A stretch of DNA of 64,000 nucleotides from Verrucomicrobiia bacterium (lineage in GTDB: Bacteria > Verrucomicrobiota > Verrucomicrobiia > Opitutales > Cerasicoccaceae), in the NCBI GenBank assembly GCA_030432235.1, contig JAUIHT010000001.1, forward strand, positions 1,488,001 through 1,552,000, read 5' to 3'. This document shows, one piece after another, positions 44,686-53,798 of the stretch (position 1 is its first letter; every line of letters begins with the position of its first letter). Under the pieces are notes generated by a model. It was not told the DNA's origin. It made no database searches and saw only the letters and a list, made by a program, of their open reading frames with translations. The position numbers and the translations under genes are program-made.

Positions 44686-45381
44686 ATGATGAATAAGATT
44701 TCCGCATTAATCGCTTCAGGGGCTACCTTTGCTGCATCCAGTCTTATGGGTCTCTCAGTTGGCAGTTTCGCTTTCACCGCAGTTGGTGTCGATGACGAGG
44801 ATTTTCAAATTGTCGCGCTGGAAGACATCAGCGCAGGCGAGACTGTTTTCTTCACCGATGACGAATGGGGTGGCTCCTCTTTTAACACAGGAGAGGGTTT
44901 TGTCTCCTGGATTACTCCCACAATCAGTGCGGGTACGGTTATTACATTAACCGATACATCCACAACGGTAGGTGGTACTGTTACTTCGCAAGCTGGTACT
45001 TTTGCCCTGTCAAATAGTGGTGATGGTATCTTTCTTTATCAGACATCCAACAATGTCTATAATGGTTCTGTCAGCACTATTATTGGGTTCGCAGGTGAAG
45101 ATTCGGGTGATGCAGGTACCTTGTCCGGAACTGGTCTGACTATCGGTTCCTCTGCAATTTACTTTGGAGGTGACAATGGTATGTATACTGGCTCTCGCTC
45201 TGGAGAAAGTTCATTCGCTGATTATCTTCCGCTCATTTACAACAGCACTTGGAGTACTAGTGGGTCCGCACAGACGTACAGCACCACAGATTTCTCTATC
45301 GTCCCCGAGCCGACTACTTACGCCGCAATTGCTGGTGTGTTGATGCTCGGTTTGGCTGCCTATCGCCGCCGTCGCGCTTAA
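44686..45381 (+). CDS. PEP-CTERM sorting-domain protein, hypothetical
   Basis: The 231-residue product has an N-terminal signal (SALIASGATFAASSLMGLS) and a PEP-CTERM tail, IVPEPTTYAAIAGVLMLGLAAYRRR. The body resembles the start of lamin-tail-like or 'nuclease-associated' secreted modules: FAFTAVGVDDEDFQIVALEDI, GETVFFTDDEWGG and GDGIFLYQ. Two adjacent ATG codons are available (44686, 44689). A hairpin terminator follows. Together with the next gene it extends the cell-surface island. Confidence 0.8.
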   Translation: MMNKISALIASGATFAASSLMGLSVGSFAFTAVGVDDEDFQIVALEDISAGETVFFTDDEWGGSSFNTGEGFVSWITPTISAGTVITLTDTSTTVGGTVTSQAGTFALSNSGDGIFLYQTSNNVYNGSVSTIIGFAGEDSGDAGTLSGTGLTIGSSAIYFGGDNGMYTGSRSGESSFADYLPLIYNSTWSTSGSAQTYSTTDFSIVPEPTTYAAIAGVLMLGLAAYRRRRA

Positions 45382-45410
45382 TAGCGTTCTTTACATAATC
45401 CAGTTTTCAA

Positions 45411-45440
45411 AAGTCGTCGGGTTCGCCCGGCGGCTTTTTT
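45411..45440 (+). terminator. Rho-independent terminator
   Basis: An 11-bp stem (two G-T pairs) AAGTCGTCGGG/CCCGGCGGCTT closes a TTCG tetraloop and is followed by T residues. It lies 29 bases after the PEP-CTERM gene. Confidence 0.75.
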
Positions 45441-45559
45441 CGGGTCCCCACTACATCCGTTACGAGCAAGTTACCCGTTGGGCACCGAATTGATACCGAC
45501 TTTTGATACAATTTTCGCGCTGGGGTAATGCCTACTGTCCGGTGCACTAACAACAACAT

Positions 45560-46279
45560 ATGAAAACATGCCTTGTCTCAATAATCGCTTCGGGGATTCT
45601 CGGGGCTTCAACGCTGCTTGGTCAGTCGTTTATCGGTAATGCAACACCATCCGATGGCCAGTCTGGCGTATTTGCCTACTGGAACTTCAATGGTCTATCA
45701 ATAACTACAGCTTCCTCGCCAGGTAGTGGGGGTGTGCCGACTTCGCTCGCTTCCGATTTTGGCTCGGCCACACTTTCCCTTACTCCATGGACGGGGCTGG
45801 TTGATGACTTCAGCGGGTCTACCATTAACGAAGAGTTATCATCGGGAGCTGGTCCCTCGCTGTCGTTGGTGGGTAACACGGGCAATGGTAGCTACATTCA
45901 GTTTTCTTTTTCCATGGAGAATTTGGAAAGTCTGGAAGTGGAGTTTGCTGTGCGCGGTACGAGTACCGGATTCAATAGTGGTCTGTGGTCTTACAGCACC
46001 AACGGCACAGACTTCACTGGTTTTGGTAGTAATACTGCGTCGACTAGTACTACGTTTGGTACTGCAGGGCCCATCTCAACTACGGGCTTGGACAATGTCA
46101 CCACAGCGTTTCTCCGCTATACGTTGGCAGGTGCTAGTTCGACAAGTGGTAATAACCGCATAGACAATCTTACCTTGAGTGCGACGTACGCAGCCCCTGT
46201 TCCCGAGCCGAGTGCTTATGCGGCTCTGGCGGGTGTACTGGTGATTGGCCTGGCCATGTATCGCCGCCGTCGTGCCTAA
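45560..46279 (+). CDS. PEP-CTERM sorting-domain protein, hypothetical
   Basis: The 239-residue product has a signal peptide (MKTCLVSIIASGILGASTLLGQ) and a PEP-CTERM tail, PVPEPSAYAALAGVLVIGLAMYRRR. The middle reads VFAYWNFNGLSI, WTGLVDDFSGSTINEE, YIQFSFSMENLESLEVEFAVRG and NRIDNLTL, a pattern frequent in exported verrucomicrobial proteins and reminiscent of the repeated modules in the large 40.7-44.4 kb protein (concanavalin/jelly-roll-like). No catalytic motif is seen. A terminator shared with the convergent mscS gene follows. Confidence 0.8.
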   Translation: MKTCLVSIIASGILGASTLLGQSFIGNATPSDGQSGVFAYWNFNGLSITTASSPGSGGVPTSLASDFGSATLSLTPWTGLVDDFSGSTINEELSSGAGPSLSLVGNTGNGSYIQFSFSMENLESLEVEFAVRGTSTGFNSGLWSYSTNGTDFTGFGSNTASTSTTFGTAGPISTTGLDNVTTAFLRYTLAGASSTSGNNRIDNLTLSATYAAPVPEPSAYAALAGVLVIGLAMYRRRRA

Positions 46280-46300
46280 GCTGAAAAGCATTTAATATCA

Positions 46301-46334
46301 AAAGCCGTCGGGTGTGTCTCGGCGGCTTTTTTTG
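46301..46334. terminator. Rho-independent terminator between convergent genes
   Basis: A 10-bp stem AAAGCCGTCG/CGGCGGCTTT (one G-T pair) is followed by seven T on the plus strand. On the minus strand the A-run gives a weaker signal for the mscS transcript. Confidence 0.75.
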
Positions 46335-46337
46335 TGC

Positions 46338-47453
46338 CTAATTGCCATCAGGTCCGGAGCCTTCGACGGCCTGGCGCAGGGCGATTTCGAGCGGGCGCTT
46401 GTCGTCGCCGGCGAGGTAGATAGTCTTGGTGGGGAAGGCGAAGTCGATGCCCTCGGCCTCGAAGCGCTTGAAGACCTCCAGCAGGAACTTCTCATTGAAG
46501 GCAAGGAAGTCCCAGTAGGCCGGCGGGTGGTACCAGTAGATAACGAAGAGGTTGAGGCTGTCGGCGTTGAGGTTGTTGAAGTAGACGCGCGGGGGGAAGT
46601 CCTCCTCCATACCCTCATGGTTATCAAGGAGTTCTCGCACGATGGCGAGGGCGCGCTCGATTTTAGCCGGGGGCGTGTCGTAGGTGATGGTGATGTTGTG
46701 AATCTGGCGGATGTGCGGGCGTTTGCCGATGTTGCGGATAACGTCGCCGGAGAGTTTGCCGTTGGGGATGGTGACGACATGCCCCTCGAGAGTGCGCTGC
46801 TTGGTGCACATGATGCCGATTTCCTCGATGGGGCCGTCGTTGCCCTCGTATACGATGCGGTCGCCGAGGTCGAAGGGGCGGTTGATAAAAAGAACGATGG
46901 AGCCGAAGAAATTTGAGACGCTTTGCTGGGAGGCCAGTGCCAGTGCCGCCGCGCCGAAGCCCAGGCCGGCCAGGATGGTGGTCATGTCCTGGTTGCTGAC
47001 GAGCTGGATGCATTGCAGTAGAGTCAGGATGATGATGATGGCCCGTAGGCAGTTGCGGATCATAGGACCGAACATCGAGTTCAGCGAGCCGCCCTGGCTG
47101 GCGATTTCTGAAAGCCAAACCTCGGGTACGCGCACCAGCAACCAGCAGGAACGCGCGATAGCCAGCACCAGAATTAGATCGCTCGTGACGCCTTGGAAGC
47201 GCTCGACAGTGCCGGGAAACAGAATCAGGTCCAGAGCGAAAACCTGCGCGATGGCGAAGCCGAGGAAGCCCAGTCCGTCGGCAAAGGCGGCAAACCCCTC
47301 GGAGGAAACTGCGTGTCCGCCTTCGGCACGCTTTTTAGCCAATCGACGTAGACCTGTTCGGGCAAATACCGCGCACAGCCAACCGACCAGGATGATGACT
47401 GCGGTGACCAGATAGTTGCCCAAAGGATTGCCCCAGTAAATTTGATCCAGCAT
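46338..47453 (-). CDS. MscS-family mechanosensitive channel
   Basis: The 371-residue protein has four or so N-terminal membrane helices, the pore-lining helix AGLGFGAAALALASQQSVSNFFGS, and the beta-domain starting IVLFINRPFDLGDRIVYEG with the VTIPNGKLSGDVIRNIGKRP motif. MscS-type channels open on membrane tension and release solutes during osmotic downshock. ATG at 47453 is chosen; the in-frame extension to 47549 has no conserved sequence. It is the last gene of a same-strand group with tauE, ubiB and a phasin-like gene. Confidence 0.92.
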   Translation of the reverse strand: MLDQIYWGNPLGNYLVTAVIILVGWLCAVFARTGLRRLAKKRAEGGHAVSSEGFAAFADGLGFLGFAIAQVFALDLILFPGTVERFQGVTSDLILVLAIARSCWLLVRVPEVWLSEIASQGGSLNSMFGPMIRNCLRAIIIILTLLQCIQLVSNQDMTTILAGLGFGAAALALASQQSVSNFFGSIVLFINRPFDLGDRIVYEGNDGPIEEIGIMCTKQRTLEGHVVTIPNGKLSGDVIRNIGKRPHIRQIHNITITYDTPPAKIERALAIVRELLDNHEGMEEDFPPRVYFNNLNADSLNLFVIYWYHPPAYWDFLAFNEKFLLEVFKRFEAEGIDFAFPTKTIYLAGDDKRPLEIALRQAVEGSGPDGN

Positions 47454-47548
47454 GAGTTTTGAAGCTATGGTTCCCGTCGGAAATAGCAACGGGAAGCCGC
47501 CGTTAATTCTCGATTTTGCCCAAGCACTTGCTGAGCAAATCACGGGCA

Positions 47549-48310
47549 CTAGAAGATAAGGCGCAGGCCGGCGATAATTATCAGAATCCAGATAATCTTC
47601 TCGTAGATATCCTGCCGGATGTGCTTGACCAATCGCGGCGCGATAAGCGCACCCATTACGGCAAATATGCCGAGGGAGAGGCTCATGCCGATGCTATCGA
47701 AACTGATGATGCCAAGGTCGACCATCAGCGGTATCTTGCAGACATTGACAATGAAGAAAAACCAGGCGGTCGTGCCGATGAACGCATACTTGGGTAGCCG
47801 CACTGCCATCAGATAGAACGATGCAATCGCACCGGCGGCATTGGCCAGCATGGTAGCCAGGCCACCGGCTAGCCCGGTGCCGGTAATGAACCACCAGGTA
47901 TGTGGCACCAGGTCCTCCGCGTCTTTATCCTGACGTGAGACCAGCCAGCGCCGGAAAAAGTGCAGCGCTGTCATCAGGAGAAGAATGACACCGATGACCG
48001 TGCCGAAGATTCGCGCTGGTATCCATTCGAAGACTCCCCAGCCGATTAAGATACCGGCCAATGTCGGCGGCAGCAGGCGCTTCAGGTACTTCCACTCGGC
48101 ATGGCGGCGGTAGACGATGATGGCCACGATATCGCCGCAGATGAGTACCGGCAGCAGGATGCCGACGGAGGGCTTGGGGCCAAAGACGACGGCAAATAGA
48201 TAAATGGTCAGGTTGCCTGCACCGGGGAGGCCACCTTTGCCTAGACCAACCAGAAATGCACCGAGGGAAACCAGCAGCCAGGCTGTCGGGGTCAGCTCCA
48301 TGGGCGACAT
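47549..48310 (-). CDS. TauE/SafE family membrane transporter
   Basis: The 253-residue protein has about eight hydrophobic segments and the family features LGAFLVGLGKGGLPGAGNLTIYLFA and, in the second half, GLAGGLATMLANAAGAIASFYLMA, showing the duplicated arrangement of TauE/SafE proteins. Such proteins are proposed exporters of sulfite or other sulfur-containing organic anions. The start lies three bases after the ubiB-like gene, so the two are co-translated. A second ATG three codons on is also possible. Substrate unknown. Confidence 0.88.
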   Translation of the reverse strand: MSPMELTPTAWLLVSLGAFLVGLGKGGLPGAGNLTIYLFAVVFGPKPSVGILLPVLICGDIVAIIVYRRHAEWKYLKRLLPPTLAGILIGWGVFEWIPARIFGTVIGVILLLMTALHFFRRWLVSRQDKDAEDLVPHTWWFITGTGLAGGLATMLANAAGAIASFYLMAVRLPKYAFIGTTAWFFFIVNVCKIPLMVDLGIISFDSIGMSLSLGIFAVMGALIAPRLVKHIRQDIYEKIIWILIIIAGLRLIF

Positions 48311-48313
48311 CGT

Positions 48314-49990
48314 TTACTTATGGCGGCCATGCCGCACGATATCCCACATGATGAGGATACCGAAAACAATGGAGGCTTTGAAACCCATCATCCCGATAAA
48401 GGAGGGCAGGGAGCTGTAAAGGTCCAACAAGTCTGGATTGTCCGGTGCGGTTGCTGCGACCATGATAGCCGAAGACAAGAGCATGAAAGCGGTGATGATG
48501 GCCAAAACCATTCGGTTGGTGGCCGCCTCGAAGACTTCCCCGGCCTCGGCAATGCCGGTGTGCTCCATACGGATTTTGATTTCGCCATCCTCAAGATGAC
48601 GGAAGAAACGCTGGATTTCTCCGGGGAGTTCCCGCAGGCGTCGGAAGTGGTTTTGGAAATCCCACCACTGCGCCTTGACCATGTTGATTGGGTTCCAGCG
48701 CTCTTTGTTGAGCTTTTGCAGGAAGGGCTTGGCGATGGTGCGGATGTCAAATTTCGGATCGAGGGTCATGCCGACTTCCTCGATGGAAATGATAGCCTTG
48801 GCCAACAGGGAATAGTCTCGCGCCAGGTGGATGCCGTTTTGACCGAAGACAAAAAGCAGGTCGATAACGATGTTGCCGATGGCCTCACCGTGGCCGAACT
48901 TTGACTGGTACTGCCGCAGGACGAAGCCCACTTCCTTCTCCAGCTGCGTTTCGTTGACGCGTGTCTTGCCCATGGCCATGAGCATGGCCACGCGCACGAC
49001 CTTTTCCGGGTCGTTGGAGGCGATGGCGCTGAACAGGTCGGCCAGGAAGTAGCGCATCTCACGGGTGAGCTGCCCAGCCAGCCCCCAGTCGATAAAGCAC
49101 AGGCGTCCGTCCGCCGTGATCATGATGTTGCCGCCATGGGGGTCTGCATGGAAGAAGCCGGAGAGGACGATCTGGTGAAATACACTCTTGCCGCCGACCC
49201 GCGCGAGGCGCTTGGCCTCCTCGTCGGGCAGTTTTGCGTCCGACGGGCTGACGCCTTCGATCCATTCGCAGACGTTGAGACGTGCGCAGGTGAAGTCCGT
49301 GTAAACCTTGGGGGCGAAGACTTCCTCCTTGTAGGGATTGATGAGGTTGAAGAGGTGCGCGTTGTTGGCTTCGATGGAGAAGTCCAGCTCCTCCATGATG
49401 CCCTTGCCCACGGAAGCGACGACTTCCGGCAACTCATAGGGGCGCAGATCTTCCACCTTTTCATGGAGCTGCTTGACGATCCAGCCGATGATTTCGATGT
49501 CGGCCTTGATCGCTTTCTTGATGTTGGGGCGCTGTATCTTAACCGCGACCGGCTCACCGCTCTCCTTGAGGGTCGCTTTGTAGACCTGCCCGATGGAGCC
49601 ACAGGCTACCGGGATGGTGTTGAAGTCGGAGAAGTGCTCGTTGTAGTCGCAACTCAACTCAGCATGGAGCACGGCCTGCATCTCCTCGAAGGGGACGGGT
49701 TTGACCTGGCTGCGGAGCTTTTTCAGCTCCTGAATGAGAGGCTCCGGCGCGATGTCCGGACGGCTGCTCAGCACCTGGCCAAACTTGACGAAGGTGGGAC
49801 CGAGATCTTCCAGGGTACCCCGGATGCGCTGCCAGATATTCTGGTTGAGCGACTCCTGGGGCACGAAGTGGCTGAGCCAGGATTTGGGCAAGCCAAGCTC
49901 GGCAAGTATATCACCAAAGCCGCGTCGCACCAGAACGGTAACGATTTCCTTGGCCCGGACGGCGTTGCTGAGCAGGTCGAGTGTCTTCAA
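48314..49990 (-). CDS. AarF/UbiB (ABC1) family protein kinase-like protein
   Basis: The 558-residue protein has the ABC1/UbiB signature KFGQVLSSRPDIAP, the Lys motif AVKIQRPNIKKAI, the QVYKATLKESGEPVA glycine-poor loop (AxxxGSIGQVY form), FFHADPHGGNIMI and FIDWGLAG, and two C-terminal hydrophobic helices (about residues 500-550). Members act with quinone biosynthesis or membrane lipid homeostasis, using an atypical kinase/ATPase fold. The apparent start is TTG at 49990, since NAVRAKEIVTVLVRRGFGDIL is the conserved N-terminus and no nearer ATG fits. A phasin-like gene is 18 bases upstream. The pairing is common in other bacteria. Confidence 0.92.
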   Translation of the reverse strand: MKTLDLLSNAVRAKEIVTVLVRRGFGDILAELGLPKSWLSHFVPQESLNQNIWQRIRGTLEDLGPTFVKFGQVLSSRPDIAPEPLIQELKKLRSQVKPVPFEEMQAVLHAELSCDYNEHFSDFNTIPVACGSIGQVYKATLKESGEPVAVKIQRPNIKKAIKADIEIIGWIVKQLHEKVEDLRPYELPEVVASVGKGIMEELDFSIEANNAHLFNLINPYKEEVFAPKVYTDFTCARLNVCEWIEGVSPSDAKLPDEEAKRLARVGGKSVFHQIVLSGFFHADPHGGNIMITADGRLCFIDWGLAGQLTREMRYFLADLFSAIASNDPEKVVRVAMLMAMGKTRVNETQLEKEVGFVLRQYQSKFGHGEAIGNIVIDLLFVFGQNGIHLARDYSLLAKAIISIEEVGMTLDPKFDIRTIAKPFLQKLNKERWNPINMVKAQWWDFQNHFRRLRELPGEIQRFFRHLEDGEIKIRMEHTGIAEAGEVFEAATNRMVLAIITAFMLLSSAIMVAATAPDNPDLLDLYSSLPSFIGMMGFKASIVFGILIMWDIVRHGRHK

Positions 49991-50008
49991 GCGGCAGGGT
50001 GGGGCGTC

Positions 50009-50323
50009 TTACGCTCCCTCATTGGTTGCACCGACGGCCGGCGCCTCCAGGGCGGCTACACGCTCCTCCAGGGCGGCGAGGTCCTTGCGGGAGGCGACAT
50101 TGGCGCGGGCCAGGGCCTCGTCAAAAAGTTTGGAAAACTCGCACCGGGCTTTTTCGTACTCCTCACGACTTTGCTCGACGATTTTTCCAGCCATTTCCTG
50201 GGCTTCCTGGGTGGAGACTTTTCCTTTCTCAACCCATTCCTGCAGAGTTTCCTGCGCGCTTTCCTTGGTGACAACGGCCGCACCTATGCCGGCCAGCATG
50301 CTTTTTTTAATTAAGTCGATCAT
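50009..50323 (-). CDS. Phasin-like coiled-coil protein
   Basis: The 104-residue protein begins MIDLIKKSMLAGIGAAVVTKE and continues as a nearly uninterrupted helix with heptad-like spacing (LQEWVEKGKVSTQEAQEMAGKIVEQSR), ending in an Ala/Val-rich coiled coil. This is the pattern of small phasin-family or PhaF-related regulators that often precede AarF/UbiB genes. Whether polyhydroxyalkanoate granules are involved is not shown; no pha genes are in the window. ATG at 50323 is chosen over a longer in-frame reading that runs back into the intergenic space. Confidence 0.75.
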   Translation of the reverse strand: MIDLIKKSMLAGIGAAVVTKESAQETLQEWVEKGKVSTQEAQEMAGKIVEQSREEYEKARCEFSKLFDEALARANVASRKDLAALEERVAALEAPAVGATNEGA

Positions 50324-50386
50324 GGCGACAATGAGTAAAGACACTCGCGGTCTTGCGTACAATAACGAAAGCGCGCTCCCCGGCAC

Positions 50387-53300
50387 TTAGGCGCGGCGGC
50401 GGCGCAGGCTCCAGCCGACGGCGGCGAGGCCGAGAATGAGCAGGGCCCAGGTTTCGGGCTCCGGCACGGCCTGGAAGTTGGTCAGCGCGATTTCAAAATC
50501 GTCGTAGAAGATGTTGAACTGGCCGATCAGGTTCTCGTCGAAGTCGTAGACCATGAGCAGGCCGCCGTCGCTCAGGCCGGCGAAGACCCCGAGGAGCTGG
50601 CCACCGTCGAACGCCTCCAGAATGGGGAAGTAATCGGAAGAGGTCAGCAGGCTGGCCATTTCGGTGGGGCCGTCGACATAGAGCTGCGAACCGTTGATGT
50701 TGAAATCGCCGGTGGTGAGAATCTGGTCGAACTCAATGGAGTCAAAAATCTTGATGACTACGGTGGAATTGGAGTCCAGCGTAACGTTGCCGTCGAAGGT
50801 GAGTTGCCCGCCGTAGCCGGTAGAGTTGGCCGAGTACGCCTCGTACCCGTAGTTTTCCGGCTCAATCTCAATGCCGAACCCGGTGATGTCCCCGAGTATG
50901 GTTCCCTGGCCAATGAGCAGGCCTCCGTTAAAGGTCGCCCCTTGCTCGAAGGTAACGATGGAGTCGTTATAAATGCTGGTTTCGACGAAATACTCCTCCG
51001 TGTTATTCAGACTCCTGACAGATTCCTCCTGCTCGTATGTCCCGGTGAAGCGCGTGTCCGAATCGAGATAAACTTGACCGTAGTTGGCGAAGTCACCGCC
51101 AATAACCGCCTCAAATGTTTCTGCGGGTGTCACACTCTCTGAGGCCGGTGCGTAGGAATAAACGCTGAACTGACCGTAGTTGTTAATGGCACCGCCGTTG
51201 GTTGTGACGCTGATGCTGCTGCCCGGTGCCATGGACCAGTAACCATAATTCTGCACTAGGCCATCATCGAGGAGTATCTCTCCGCTGTTGTGACTGACAT
51301 AGGCCCAGTTTTCAAGCACACGTGTCTGCAGTATCTTCTGCTCGGCGCCGTATATGGAGAAGTAGCCGGAGCTGTTCATATAATCGCCTATAGACAGCGG
51401 ACCGTTAGCCAACGAGCCTGATATGGTACCCGACAGCCACTGGCCGCCCTGAATGACTACGCCGCCCAGGCCTGTCAGCATGGGGGCTGAAAAAGTCTCA
51501 GTAGCGTTTAAGGCTTCGGGGCCTAACAAATCCAGATATCCGATGGTGTGGATACCTTCGTTGGGAGTGAGGCCGAGGTCCAGAGTTGCGCCGGAGTTTA
51601 GCATCACGCCGCCTTCTGTTTCAAGGAGGCCGGTGACATTGACGTTGGCGTTGTAGATTTCGATGTAGCTGGTGCCGCCGCCGACAATGGTGGAATACTG
51701 CCCAATATCCCCCTCGAAGTCGTAGGTGCCGTCTGTCAAAGTCAGCTTGGGGTTGGAGCTCGTCGTATATGTACTTTCGGAACCGATGACGACAGGAGAG
51801 CCCAACTGAGTGGATGAGGTGTCCGTAAATACGCCTCCACCGGAGAGGATGAACTCGCCGGTGGTAATCTGCAGGGAGCCCTCATTTTCGAAAAAGACGT
51901 CGATGCCGCTAGTTCCGTCGGTGACGACGAAGATACTGCCTGTATTCAGGAACTTGCTGCCTTCTTCGTTATTGGTGTCGCCGGTATGGATATAGCTGTC
52001 GGTCGTATTAAAAGACCACAGGCCACTGTTTTCGATGACGCTGTTGCCCATTTCGAAGCTGCTGTATTGGAAGACGCTGCCGTTGTTTATGAGCTTATGG
52101 TTTTGGATGACCTTGCTGGAGGTGTCCTGGATATTGAGCGTGGCGGTGTTCTGGACGATAGTTTCCCCGGATGTGCTGGGAGTGGGGATGGCACTCACGA
52201 TACTGGAGCTTACGGCATAAGTGCTTTCAAGGACGACGGGCTCGGTGCCGAAGGTGCCACCGTTCCAGTCACCGCTATTATTGATGAAAAACTGTCCTTC
52301 CGGAACGATGAGCCCGCCCTGGAAATCCAGGTAATCGGTTTCCAGGGTGGTACCTGAGCTGCCATAAAGTTCTCCCCCTGAAACGACCTTTGTGGTTCCA
52401 TTGACGTCATAGGTGCCGTCTATATAGAGAGTGGCGCCTTCGTTTATCAGGACATCGCCGTTGCTGGTGCTCACCGAAGAATCGCTCGAGACGGTAAAAC
52501 TGCCGTTGCTAAAGTTGAGCACCGGGTTGGAGACGGAAACGGTCACATCTGGGCTGGGAGGATCGCCAGCATAGAGCGTGGAACCGCTAGTGAAGTAGCC
52601 GCCCTGAGCCAAAGCGAGGCTGCCGCTATAGACGTTGATGGTTCCGCCACCACTTTGGACATTCGTGTTCAGGAGAGACTCTCCCGAGCCGCCCGTTTTT
52701 TCAATAACGCCATAGTTGTACAAAGTGGGGGGAGTGCTGACACCGTAGTCGATGGAGGCGTCATCCTGGAAGTCGATGCTGCCGGCGCCGTTCACAAAAA
52801 TCTGCTGGCCGGAACCATACAGGTAGAGCGTTGAGGCGCCGGTAAACTTGACAGCGCCGTCAATCTGAGCGCCGCTACCGTAGAGTTCACGGTAGTTGCT
52901 GCCGGAAATATCCAGTGTCCCGGTACTCTGTACCGCCAGGCCCGAACCGGAGTCGATATGGCCGTTGGCCCATTCAACATTGCCTTTGATGCCGCCGGCA
53001 TCCGCGCCGTTGACGAAGGTGCCGAAAAGCGAGCCGTCGGTCAGGTCGAGCTTGCCTCCGGACCAGTCCAAGTCGCCATATACCGTAAAATTGCCGGTCG
53101 TGCTGACGGTGCCGTTCGACCATTGTAAACCTGTGGTAGAATTTCCATCGGTACCGAAAGTGTAATAGGCGCTTCCAGTGAGAACACCCCCGCTGATCAT
53201 GGAGAGGTCGGTCGCTTCCAGTGTACCGGAGCCTTCAATCTGGCCGTTGCTCATTTCGAGGGCCAAAATCTGTGTGGCTGGAGCCCCGATATCCGCGGTC

Positions 53301-53494
53301 ACTGCGGAGTCGAAAATCGCGGTGTCGGCGGTGCTCGGTACGTTGGTTGGGCTCCAGTTGTTCGCATTGTACCAGTCCGTATCAACGGATTCGGTGAAGG
53401 TGATGTCCGTGCCCACGCCACTGGCCCAAACGGGCAGCATAGCCAAGGTGGCAGACGCAACATGCAGGAGATTGAAACGCAGTGACCCAATCAT
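50387..53494 (-). CDS. Large PEP-CTERM beta-helix-like surface protein (1035 residues)
   Basis: The protein has a signal peptide (about residues 1-26), a start resembling autotransporter-associated passenger repeats (WYNANNWSPTNVPSTADTAIFDS), and then over 900 residues of short beta-repeats such as YTFGTDGNSTTGLQWSNGT, VYGDLDWSGGKLDLTDGS and INNSGDWNGGTFGTEP. It ends VPEPETWALLILGLAAVGWSLRRR, the exosortase sorting signal. Composition is Gly, Ser, Thr and Asn-rich with few charges. An adhesin or matrix role fits. The gene runs towards the phasin-like gene, from which it is 63 bases away, and is divergent from the tRNA. Confidence 0.85.
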   Translation of the reverse strand: MIGSLRFNLLHVASATLAMLPVWASGVGTDITFTESVDTDWYNANNWSPTNVPSTADTAIFDSAVTADIGAPATQILALEMSNGQIEGSGTLEATDLSMISGGVLTGSAYYTFGTDGNSTTGLQWSNGTVSTTGNFTVYGDLDWSGGKLDLTDGSLFGTFVNGADAGGIKGNVEWANGHIDSGSGLAVQSTGTLDISGSNYRELYGSGAQIDGAVKFTGASTLYLYGSGQQIFVNGAGSIDFQDDASIDYGVSTPPTLYNYGVIEKTGGSGESLLNTNVQSGGGTINVYSGSLALAQGGYFTSGSTLYAGDPPSPDVTVSVSNPVLNFSNGSFTVSSDSSVSTSNGDVLINEGATLYIDGTYDVNGTTKVVSGGELYGSSGTTLETDYLDFQGGLIVPEGQFFINNSGDWNGGTFGTEPVVLESTYAVSSSIVSAIPTPSTSGETIVQNTATLNIQDTSSKVIQNHKLINNGSVFQYSSFEMGNSVIENSGLWSFNTTDSYIHTGDTNNEEGSKFLNTGSIFVVTDGTSGIDVFFENEGSLQITTGEFILSGGGVFTDTSSTQLGSPVVIGSESTYTTSSNPKLTLTDGTYDFEGDIGQYSTIVGGGTSYIEIYNANVNVTGLLETEGGVMLNSGATLDLGLTPNEGIHTIGYLDLLGPEALNATETFSAPMLTGLGGVVIQGGQWLSGTISGSLANGPLSIGDYMNSSGYFSIYGAEQKILQTRVLENWAYVSHNSGEILLDDGLVQNYGYWSMAPGSSISVTTNGGAINNYGQFSVYSYAPASESVTPAETFEAVIGGDFANYGQVYLDSDTRFTGTYEQEESVRSLNNTEEYFVETSIYNDSIVTFEQGATFNGGLLIGQGTILGDITGFGIEIEPENYGYEAYSANSTGYGGQLTFDGNVTLDSNSTVVIKIFDSIEFDQILTTGDFNINGSQLYVDGPTEMASLLTSSDYFPILEAFDGGQLLGVFAGLSDGGLLMVYDFDENLIGQFNIFYDDFEIALTNFQAVPEPETWALLILGLAAVGWSLRRRRA

Positions 53495-53600
53495 GTATCG
53501 TAGATTAAAGAACGATTAAAGATGTGGCAAAGCAATTCTGTCACAGCTGGTTCCGGATCCTGCCCGTTTCTGGTGGCTGAAAAAATTTCCACGAAATCCC

Positions 53601-53628
53601 TTGACGGCCCACGGCGCTCTTGTACTTT
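53601..53628 (+). promoter_or_regulatory. Probable promoter of the initiator tRNA
   Basis: TTGACG (53601-53606, five of six) is followed after 16 bases by TACTTT (53623-53628, three of six). The expected transcription start falls about eight bases before the mature tRNA. Confidence 0.45.
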
Positions 53629-53643
53629 CTCCCTTTTCTTTGT

Positions 53644-53720
<77 letters not shown>

Positions 53721-53743
53721 ATTTCAAGACGCCGAAAGGCATG

Positions 53744-53780
53744 ATAAGCCCGTGACTGTTAACCGGTTACGGGCTTTATT
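53744..53780 (+). terminator. Rho-independent terminator after the tRNA
   Basis: Arms AAGCCCGTGAC (53746-53756) and GTTACGGGCTT (53766-53776) pair over 11 bases (one G-T) around a 9-nt loop, followed by TATT. It also lies at the 3' end of the convergent DeoR gene. Confidence 0.75.
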
Positions 53781-53798
53781 GTGCGATGAGCAATGGGT

